From Kiloniellaceae bacterium (lineage in GTDB: Bacteria; Pseudomonadota; Alphaproteobacteria; Kiloniellales; Kiloniellaceae): 40,338 bases of DNA. A program made the position numbers and the translations under genes. The notes under the pieces were generated by a model. That model was given only the letters and a program-made list of their open reading frames with translations, ran no database searches and was not told the DNA's origin. The stretch lies in contig JAJFGK010000145.1 in NCBI GenBank assembly GCA_021776195.1, forward strand, positions 1 through 40,338, written 5' to 3'. Below are positions 24,905-31,075 of the stretch, piece after piece; position 1 is the first letter of the stretch, and the number at the start of each line of letters is the position of its first letter.

Positions 24905-25621
24905 ATGACATTGCTCGACGTGAAAGGCCTCCACGTGCGCTACGGCGTCGTGGAGGCCGTTCGCGGTATCGACTTTTCCATCGCCGAGGGCGAAATCGTG
25001 ACGCTTCTGGGGGCAAACGGCGCCGGCAAGTCCTCGACCCTGAACGCGGTCCTCGGCCTGATCCCCTCGGCCGCCGGCGAGGTCGTCTTCGCCGGCGATC
25101 CGATATTGGGTGTCGCCACCGAAAGTCTGGTCCGGCGCGGCATCACGCTGACCCCCGAGGGGCGGCGCATTTTCGGCTCGCTTTCGGTCGAGGAAAACCT
25201 GGTCCTGGGCGGCCTGCCGCTCGGCGGAAAAAAGGCCCAGCGCGGCCAGAACCTGGAGCGCATGTTCCAGCTCTTTCCCATTCTCGCCGAACGGCGCGAA
25301 CAGATCGCCGGGACGCTGTCCGGCGGGCAGCAACAGCAACTGGCAATCGCCCGGTCCCTGATGTCGTCGCCCCGGCTCTTGCTGCTCGACGAGCCTTCCC
25401 TCGGGCTGGCGCCGCAGATCGTCGAGACGATTTTCGATCATATTCTCGAGCTGCGCCGCGAGGGCATTACGATCTTGCTGGTCGAACAGAACGTGGCGAT
25501 GTCGCTCGAGGTGGCCGACCGCGGCTATGTCATGGCCGCCGGGGCCGTCGTGACCTCGGGGACCGCCGAGGAACTGAGTTCGTCCCACCTGATAGAACAA
25601 GCCTATCTGGGACACGGGTGA
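24905..25621 (+). CDS. livF: Branched-chain-amino-acid-type ABC ATPase (LivF family)
   Basis: A 238-residue ATPase. Walker A GANGAGKSS is at about 36-44, the LivF-type ITLTPEGRRIFGSLSVEENL follows, the signature is LSGGQQQQLAIARSLM and Walker B is LLLLDEPSLGLAP. It lies 21 bp after the binding protein gene and 16 bp before the LivH gene. It would pair with the LivG half of the fused protein to drive uptake. Confidence 0.92.
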   Translation: MTLLDVKGLHVRYGVVEAVRGIDFSIAEGEIVTLLGANGAGKSSTLNAVLGLIPSAAGEVVFAGDPILGVATESLVRRGITLTPEGRRIFGSLSVEENLVLGGLPLGGKKAQRGQNLERMFQLFPILAERREQIAGTLSGGQQQQLAIARSLMSSPRLLLLDEPSLGLAPQIVETIFDHILELRREGITILLVEQNVAMSLEVADRGYVMAAGAVVTSGTAEELSSSHLIEQAYLGHG

Positions 25622-25637
25622 GTTGGAGTAGGGTCTT

Positions 25638-26531
25638 TTGGAGGTATTCGTACAGCAGACCGTCAACGCCGTCGCCCTGGGCGGCACCTATGCCCTGCTC
25701 GCCCTGGGGTTGGCGATCATCTTTTCGATCATGGGGATGATCAACTTCGCCCATGGCGAACTGATGACCATCACCGGCTATACGCTGATGTTCTGCGGCC
25801 TGGCCGACTTTCCCTTCGTCATCTCCGCTCCCCTGGCCGTGACCAGCGCCATCGTCGCGGCGATGTTGATGGAACGAGTCGCCTTTCGCCCGGTGCGGAA
25901 CGCCAACCCGGCGACCATGCTGGTCACCAGTTTCGCCGTCGCCATCATCCTGCAGACCCTGTTTCAGAACCTGATCTCGACCCGGTCCCAGGCCGTGCCC
26001 CTGCCCGACGTCTTTGCCCAGTCGATCCACTTCGGCAATCTTTCGATCGGGGTCAATCAGATCTCCTCGATCTCCCTGACCCTGGTCATTCTGGTGCTGC
26101 TCAACTGGTTCTTTCGCCGCACCACGCTGGGCATCGCCATGCGCGCCGCGGCCGAGGATTTCTCCGTTGCCCGCCTGATGGGGGTGCGCGCCAACGCGGT
26201 AATCTCGGGGGCCTTTGCCATTTCCGGCGGCCTGGCCGGCGCGGCCGGCGTGCTGTGGGTCGCGCAGCGCGCCTCGGTCGATCCCCTGATGGGTTTCGTG
26301 CCGGTCCTGAAGGCTTTCATCGCTGCCATCCTGGGCGGGCTGGGCAGCCTCACCGGGGCGGTCGCCGGCGGCTTTGCCCTGGGTTTCATCGAGATCTACC
26401 TGACCGCCTATCTGCCCGATCACATCCAGCCCTTCAAGGAATCCCTCGGCCTCGGGGTCGTCATTCTGCTGTTGCTGTGGCGCCCGAACGGCCTGATACC
26501 GGCCTTCACCGTGGGCCGAGAGAAGGTCTAG
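25638..26531 (+). CDS. livH: Branched-chain-amino-acid-type ABC permease (LivH family)
   Basis: A 297-residue membrane protein. It begins FVQQTVNAVALGGTYALLALGLAIIFSIMGMINFAHGE (split over the first membrane segments), the clearest LivH signature, and has the loop LGIAMRAAAEDFSVARLMGV that contacts an ATPase. The TTG at 25638 follows GGAGTAGGG and gives the normal family N-terminus. The next gene starts 3 bp after the stop. Confidence 0.92.
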   Translation: MEVFVQQTVNAVALGGTYALLALGLAIIFSIMGMINFAHGELMTITGYTLMFCGLADFPFVISAPLAVTSAIVAAMLMERVAFRPVRNANPATMLVTSFAVAIILQTLFQNLISTRSQAVPLPDVFAQSIHFGNLSIGVNQISSISLTLVILVLLNWFFRRTTLGIAMRAAAEDFSVARLMGVRANAVISGAFAISGGLAGAAGVLWVAQRASVDPLMGFVPVLKAFIAAILGGLGSLTGAVAGGFALGFIEIYLTAYLPDHIQPFKESLGLGVVILLLLWRPNGLIPAFTVGREKV

Positions 26532-26534
26532 GCC

Positions 26535-27323
26535 ATGACCGCCGAAACCTCGGCAAAACCACTACTGGGCCCCGACGATCCCGATCCGGTGGAGGTCCTG
26601 AATCCCGCTGGCCGCTCGCCTTACTTCATCACCTGCGAACATTCCGGCCGGCGGATCCCCGCCAGCCTGGGCGACCTGGGTCTCGCGCCCCATCACATGG
26701 AGCGGCACATCGCCTGGGACATCGGCGCCGCCGGGTTGGCCCGCGGGCTGGCCCGCGCATTGGACGCGGTGGTGGTAATGCAGCGCTTTTCGCGGCTGGT
26801 GATCGACTGCAACCGGCCGCTGACGGTCGCGGACTCGATCCCGGAAGAGAGCGACGGCACCGCAATCCCGATGAACCGAAACCTGTCGCCGGAGGCACGA
26901 CAGGTTCGCGGCGAGGCCATTCACCGGCCCTACCACCAGACCATCCAGAGGCTGCTCGACGAGCGCGCCCGCGCCGGGCGCGAGACCTATCTGATCGCCC
27001 TGCACAGCTTTACGCCCTCCCTGGACGCGGCACCACGCTGGCGCCCTTGGGACCTCGGTCTGCTCTACAACCGCGATCCGCGCCTGTCGACCCGTATCGG
27101 CGCGGCCCTGGCCGATCAGACCGGCGATCTGAACGTCGCCCACAACGAGCCTTACGAGGTCTGCGACCTCTCGGATTTCACCGTGCCGGTCCATGGCGAG
27201 GGACGCGGCCTGCAGCACTCGCTCTTCGAAGTGCGGAACGATCACATCGCCGGCGAGGCGGGCCAGCGCCATTGGGCACAGCTTCTCGGCGCCGTCCTGA
27301 CCCGGGTCGCGCAGACCGCGTGA
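26535..27323 (+). CDS. N-formylglutamate amidohydrolase-family enzyme
   Basis: A 262-residue zinc-dependent hydrolase of the FGase family (PF05013; HutG is the classical member, releasing formate from N-formylglutamate). Family blocks seen are FITCEHSGRRIP, HIAWDIGA, RFSRLVIDCNRP, IALHSFTP and LLYNRDPRLS. It is the last gene of the transporter operon, 3 bp after livH, and no histidine-utilisation genes are in the window, so it may hydrolyse another N-acyl- or gamma-linked glutamate derivative. With the glutamine-synthetase-like ligase across the divergent promoter, removal of a glutamyl or formyl group is a reasonable inference, not a demonstrated role. Confidence 0.88.
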   Translation: MTAETSAKPLLGPDDPDPVEVLNPAGRSPYFITCEHSGRRIPASLGDLGLAPHHMERHIAWDIGAAGLARGLARALDAVVVMQRFSRLVIDCNRPLTVADSIPEESDGTAIPMNRNLSPEARQVRGEAIHRPYHQTIQRLLDERARAGRETYLIALHSFTPSLDAAPRWRPWDLGLLYNRDPRLSTRIGAALADQTGDLNVAHNEPYEVCDLSDFTVPVHGEGRGLQHSLFEVRNDHIAGEAGQRHWAQLLGAVLTRVAQTA

Positions 27324-27339
27324 CCGGACCCGCGAGGCC

Positions 27340-27966
27340 TCAAGCCGGCGCGATCGTGGCGATCACTTCATCGACGGTCTGCAGGCGGCAATAGCCACCG
27401 AAGGACTTCAGCCCGAAGTCATGACGCTCTTCGCTGTAGGTGGCGCAGCCGTCCGAGGCGCAGACCACGTAGTAGCCGAGATCGGCCCCGTCGCGCACCG
27501 CCATGTCGACGCACTGGTCGGTCACGAAACCGACGACGATCAGGTTCTCGATCCCGATGTTGCGCAGCACATAGTCGATATTGGTCGAGTTGAAGACCCC
27601 CGACGAGGTCTTGGGCAGGACAATGTCGTCCTCCTCGGGCGCCACCGCGGTGATCACCTTCGACAGGGGCGACCCCTTGGGCAGGTGAATGCCCGACAGC
27701 TTGTGATCCAGGGAGCGGTCGCGGCCGTTGCGGGTCAGGCTTTCGATCACGGTGTAGATGATCTCGGCGCCGCGCGGCCGCAGCGCGTCGATCAAACGCC
27801 CGATCGCGGGCACCGCGCGGTTTTCGATCTCCTGGACGTAATAGGGCTCCTTGGCGCGCTTCCCATCGGAGATTTCGTCCATTTGAACATCGACCACCAG
27901 GACCGCCGTGCGGGTGGGGTCGAGAACACGGTCGCGATTGGGATGTTCGACTGTTGTTCGGTCCAT
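27340..27966 (-). CDS. Isochorismatase-family cysteine hydrolase
   Basis: A 208-residue hydrolase of the isochorismatase-like fold, which includes nicotinamidase, N-carbamoyl-amine hydrolases, biuret and ureidoacrylate hydrolases. The catalytic triad is Asp26 in VVDVQ, Lys119 in LPKTSSGVF and Cys152 in VTDQCVD; the cis-peptide region GFVTDQ matches. The ATG at 27964-27966 follows AAGGAGG; the longer frame to 28074 is unlikely. It converges with the FGase-family gene (16-bp gap) and thus belongs physically to the catabolic island. A C-N amide or carbamoyl bond is the likely target; the exact substrate is unknown. Confidence 0.9.
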   Translation of the reverse strand: MDRTTVEHPNRDRVLDPTRTAVLVVDVQMDEISDGKRAKEPYYVQEIENRAVPAIGRLIDALRPRGAEIIYTVIESLTRNGRDRSLDHKLSGIHLPKGSPLSKVITAVAPEEDDIVLPKTSSGVFNSTNIDYVLRNIGIENLIVVGFVTDQCVDMAVRDGADLGYYVVCASDGCATYSEERHDFGLKSFGGYCRLQTVDEVIATIAPA

Positions 27967-28077
27967 TCGGGTTGCCTCCTTGCTGCGCTGGCCACTTTGC
28001 CAACTTTTCGTCAAGCCGTCCGCAAAGTCAAAGCGAAACAACGATTTACGCGCCCTGGGGAGCCGAATTCCCAACCT

Positions 28078-28093
28078 TACAAGTTTGTATAGT
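28078..28093. promoter_or_regulatory. Palindrome overlapping a -10-like box between divergent genes
   Basis: TACAA-GT-TTGTA (28078-28089) is a 12-bp inverted repeat whose right end runs into TATAGT (28088-28093), a good -10 box on the plus strand. No clear -35 box stands 17 bp upstream. It is a candidate operator/promoter for the small protein and two-component operon at 28176. Confidence 0.35.
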
Positions 28094-28175
28094 CCCCGCC
28101 ATCGCCCGGCCAGATCGCGCAGCTAGGATCGTGCTCTCAATCCTTGGCCTCAATCGCACGGGAGGAACGATCATC

Positions 28176-28460
28176 ATGACCAACCTGTCACGAATCAAAG
28201 GTCACCATCAACTCCCTCGGGACCGGAGCCTGGGGGGCCGTCGAGGCGTCTGGAAGACCCTAGGCGCGGCCCGGTTGAGCGGCAGTCTGTTGGCCGCGGC
28301 CGCCGGGGCGGGGCCGGCCCGCGCCGGCGATGTCGGCGATTTCGAGGAACGTGAGGCGTTGGATGAGGCCTCGGGCCGGCGCATCTGCGGCAGCACGGCT
28401 CGCCTGGCCAAGAGGGCCTGCGGGCACGAGGTTCTCGACGACTATCGGATCACGCTCTGA
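28176..28460 (+). CDS. Small putative exported protein ahead of a two-component system
   Basis: A 94-residue protein I do not recognise. The ATG at 28176 has a good GGGAGGAA site. Residues 22-50 look like a signal sequence with a twin-arginine-like beginning (RRGVWKTL, then an Ala/Gly-rich hydrophobic stretch ending in GPARAGD). The mature part of about 45 residues is charged and has two cysteines (RRICGST and RACGHE) that could form a disulfide. It lies 117 bp upstream of the receiver gene at 28578, same strand. Small exported proteins next to two-component systems sometimes modulate the sensor, so that is a possible role here. Coding status is supported by ribosome site and signal-like stretch, not by homology. 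Confidence 0.6.
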   Translation: MTNLSRIKGHHQLPRDRSLGGRRGVWKTLGAARLSGSLLAAAAGAGPARAGDVGDFEEREALDEASGRRICGSTARLAKRACGHEVLDDYRITL

Positions 28461-28490
28461 GAACACGCCCGCCGGCCATCGCAAGATCGC

Positions 28491-28522
28491 GGGGGGATGC
28501 GGGACCGGTCCGGCGTCCCCCG
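28491..28522 (+). other. GC-rich hairpin in the leader before the receiver gene
   Basis: GGGGGA (28492-28497) pairs with TCCCCC (28516-28521), and inside lies the self-complementary GGACCGGTCC. No T-run follows. It sits between the small exported protein gene and the ribosome site of the receiver gene, where it could reduce read-through or protect the upstream message. Confidence 0.4.
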
Positions 28523-28577
28523 TCTTGCCAGGGCCCACGCTCCCAGGACCAACCCTCCAGGAAAGGAGGTCTACGAG

Positions 28578-28910
28578 ATGCGCGTTTTACTTCTGGAAGA
28601 CGACCGGCGGACGGCGGACTTTATCGTCAAGGGTTTGACCGCCATGGGCTATGGTGTGGATCATACCGATTGCGTCGCAGAGGGTACCGCGCTGGCGGCA
28701 CGCCAGACCTACGATGTGATCATGGCGGGCTGGCTGGGCTCGGGTCTCGATCAGCGGGCGCTGGTCTCGGCGATCAGGCAGGCCGAGAACCGACGGCCGA
28801 TGATGCTTGTAACCGGGTTCGGCGGCACCCTGCAGGACAACGATCGACCGGGGCCGCAGGCGCATGCCAACCGGCAGATGATCTGTTCGGGATTTATGGT
28901 CTTGTCATGA
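28578..28910 (+). CDS. Degenerate receiver lacking the phosphoacceptor Asp (pseudo-receiver)
   Basis: A 110-residue receiver-like protein with an excellent ribosome site (AAAGGAGG before the ATG). It aligns without gaps to the first 80 residues of the regulator encoded next: MRVLLLEDD against MKILLIEDD, YDVIMAG against YDILIVD, and GLD in both. The phosphoacceptor Asp51 of the neighbour is Gly51 here. The acidic Asp8/Asp9 and Thr79 remain, but homology stops soon after Thr79, and the conserved Lys region and last helices are missing. It ends inside the next gene (ATGA overlap). It is therefore either a decaying duplicate or a phosphorylation-independent partner of the regulator or kinase. The intact frame and ribosome site favour expression. 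Confidence 0.75.
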   Translation: MRVLLLEDDRRTADFIVKGLTAMGYGVDHTDCVAEGTALAARQTYDVIMAGWLGSGLDQRALVSAIRQAENRRPMMLVTGFGGTLQDNDRPGPQAHANRQMICSGFMVLS

Positions 28911-29584
28911 AGATACTGTTGATCGAGGACGATGGCGAAACGGCCCTCTACGTCAAGAGGGGACTGGAGGAGTCGGGGCATCTGGTCGATCACACGCCGG
29001 ACGGCCGGGACGGGCTGCTGCTCGCGGCCAGCGAACCGTACGACATCCTGATCGTGGATCGTATGCTGCCCGGTCTCGACGGACTGGGGATGGTCAAGAC
29101 CCTGCGCGGGTCCGGGGTGAAGACGCCGATCCTCTTTCTCACCGCGGTCGGCGGCATTGACGACCGGGTGGAGGGCCTGGACGCCGGCGGCGACGATTAT
29201 CTCGTGAAGCCCTTCGCCTTTTCGGAACTGCTGGCGCGCATCAACGCCCTGGGCCGCAGGCAGCCACTCTCGGCCGAACAGACCACCATCGCCATTGCCG
29301 ACCTCGAATTGGATCTGCTGCGCCATCGGGCCACTCGTGGCGGCCAGGTGGTCGAGCTGCGCCCACGCGAGTTCCGCCTGTTGGAGTACCTCCTGCGCAA
29401 CGCCGATCGCGTGGTGACCCGGACCATGCTGCTGGAGCGGGTCTGGGACTTCAACTTCGACCCTCAGACCAACGTGGTGGAGACCCATATCAGCCGGCTG
29501 CGCGCCAAGGTCGACAAGCCCTTCGAGAAGGAACTGATCAAGACGATCCATGGCGTGGGATACTCCCTTGTTTCGCCCCGGTAA
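28907..29584 (+). CDS. OmpR-family response regulator
   Basis: A 225-residue transcription regulator. The receiver (about 1-115) is complete: Asp8/Asp9, phosphoacceptor Asp51, Thr79 and Lys101 in LVKPF. The C-terminal winged helix (about 130-222) has LRPREFRLLEYLL, LLERVWDFNFDPQTNVVETHISRLRAK (split by the recognition helix) and the terminal IHGVGY. Phosphorylated by a partner kinase it would bind DNA near its targets. The ATG overlaps the degenerate receiver's TGA, and the kinase gene starts within its last 35 bases, so three genes are translationally coupled. Confidence 0.95.
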   Translation: MKILLIEDDGETALYVKRGLEESGHLVDHTPDGRDGLLLAASEPYDILIVDRMLPGLDGLGMVKTLRGSGVKTPILFLTAVGGIDDRVEGLDAGGDDYLVKPFAFSELLARINALGRRQPLSAEQTTIAIADLELDLLRHRATRGGQVVELRPREFRLLEYLLRNADRVVTRTMLLERVWDFNFDPQTNVVETHISRLRAKVDKPFEKELIKTIHGVGYSLVSPR

Positions 29585-30923
29585 CTTCACGCCGACGACG
29601 GCATTTCGCATCACCTGCATCTATCTCGCGGTTTTCATCGGCTGTGCCGCGGTTCTCGGGGCGGCAACCTATTTCGGCGTCTCCCAGGTCTGGCGATGGC
29701 AGATCCGCGAGGAGATCCGCGACGAGCGCCAGGATCTCAGAGACCGCTTTGCGCAAGCCGGGCGCGCCGGATTGCGGCAGGCGATCGCAGAGCTCGCCGA
29801 GGAACTGGAGGAGGACGAGGGCTATATCTATCTGCTCCAGGATCCCGACGGCACGGTCCTGGCCGGGCAGTTGCCGTCCTTTCCGGTGGTCGAGGGATGG
29901 CAGGAGGTCGTGCCGCCCGGGGGCGAAGAGGACGAACCCTTCATCGCGGTCGCACAGGTCCTGAGCGACGGCAGCTACTTCCTGATCGGCCGCGACGGCC
30001 ACGACCTCTACGAGGTGATCGAGTTTCTCGAGGAGGGACTGGCCTGGACCTTTGTCTTCCTGCTGCCTCTCTCGTTGATCGGGGGCATCGCCATCAGCAG
30101 CCTCATGTTGCGCCGGGTCGAGGCGATCAACCGGTCCCTCGAGTTGGTTCGTGGCGGCGATCTCGGCCAACGAATCCCGGTGGGCGGCGCCAACGACGAG
30201 TTCGACCGCCTGGCCGGCGGCATCAATGCCATGCTCGATGGCATCGTCGATCTGACGGACGGCCTGCGCCAGGTCTCCCGGGACATCGCCCACGACCTGA
30301 GAACCCCCCTCACCCGGGTCCGCCAGAAGCTGGAGCTTCTAGAGGCACAGGCGCCGGGCAGCCCAGACCGTTCCGATCTGCTCGCCACCTCGATCGAAGA
30401 GGTCGACCGCCTGCTCGATGCGTTCAACGCCTTGCTGCGTATCGCCCAGATCGAATCCGGCACGCGCAAATCGGGCTTCAAGAGCTTCGATCTGTCCGAA
30501 GCCTTCCATCAGATCCTCGAGGACTATGAACTGGTCGCCGAGGAAAACGGGAAAATCATCACCGGATCGATCGAAGAGAACCTGCACTACACCGGCGACC
30601 GCTCTCTCATCATCCAGATGCTGGTCAATCTGATCGAGAACGCCATCCGCCACACGCCGCCGGGCACCAAGATCGACCTCGCCCTTCAGAGCGACGCAGG
30701 CCTTATCGCGGCGATTATCGCGGACGACGGTCCCGGCATTCCCGTGGAAGACAGGGAGAAAGTTCTCGGGCGCTTCTACCGGGTCGACCGCAGCCGCCTG
30801 AGCCCGGGCAGCGGCCTGGGCCTCAGCCTGGTGGCGGCCGTCGCCAAGCTGCACGGGATCGCCTTCGAACTGGTCGAAAATGGACCGGGCCTGAAGGTGA
30901 GACTCCGTTTTCCCAGTCCATAG
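29550..30923 (+). CDS. HAMP-domain sensor histidine kinase
   Basis: A 457-residue membrane kinase. A first membrane helix at about 20-44 and a second at about 163-187 frame a periplasmic domain of about 115 residues that is rich in acid residues (EELEEDEGYIYLL). HAMP follows at about 187-240, HisKA carries His248 in IAHDLRTPL, and HATPase has NLIENAIRHTPP, ADDGPGIP and GSGLGLSLV. It overlaps the OmpR-type regulator by 35 bp and is its evident partner. The ATG at 29550 lacks a strong ribosome site of its own, as expected of coupled translation. The layout resembles QseC/CopS-type kinases; the signal is unknown, though an acidic sensor loop can suit metals or cationic compounds. Confidence 0.93.
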   Translation: MAWDTPLFRPGNFTPTTAFRITCIYLAVFIGCAAVLGAATYFGVSQVWRWQIREEIRDERQDLRDRFAQAGRAGLRQAIAELAEELEEDEGYIYLLQDPDGTVLAGQLPSFPVVEGWQEVVPPGGEEDEPFIAVAQVLSDGSYFLIGRDGHDLYEVIEFLEEGLAWTFVFLLPLSLIGGIAISSLMLRRVEAINRSLELVRGGDLGQRIPVGGANDEFDRLAGGINAMLDGIVDLTDGLRQVSRDIAHDLRTPLTRVRQKLELLEAQAPGSPDRSDLLATSIEEVDRLLDAFNALLRIAQIESGTRKSGFKSFDLSEAFHQILEDYELVAEENGKIITGSIEENLHYTGDRSLIIQMLVNLIENAIRHTPPGTKIDLALQSDAGLIAAIIADDGPGIPVEDREKVLGRFYRVDRSRLSPGSGLGLSLVAAVAKLHGIAFELVENGPGLKVRLRFPSP

Positions 30924-31036
30924 GGTCTGTCGACAATTGCTGCCCGGGGAATGTCATTCAGGAACCCGGTTCGGCCCAAATCTTGGATTTGGAGAAAAGT
31001 GGCATCCGTGATGACCGTCGCTTGTCAATAGACCCT
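30922..31036. repeat. Imperfect 15-bp inverted repeat flanking 85 bp, MITE-like
   Basis: The 15 bases at 30922-30936 and the reverse complement of 31022-31036 match at 13 of 15 positions. They enclose 85 bp that hold an internal hairpin (30976-30992). The unit fills the space between the convergent kinase gene and secretin gene. It could be a miniature inverted-repeat element or simply a bidirectional transcript end; no clear target-site duplication is seen. Confidence 0.4.
30976..30992. terminator. Short hairpin between convergent genes
   Basis: CCAAATC (30976-30982) and GATTTGG (30986-30992) form a 7-bp stem with loop TTG. It lies between the kinase gene (plus) and gspD (minus), but no T-run follows on either strand, so termination is only possible, not evident. 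Confidence 0.3.
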
Positions 31037-31075
31037 GGGACCCATTGCCAATTGATCGCCGTCAGCGCCGGCGCG

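Noticed and set aside
23726..25687. 653-codon minus-strand frame opposite the binding protein and livF
   Set aside because: Antisense shadow; the plus-strand genes have signal peptide, Walker motifs and ribosome sites.
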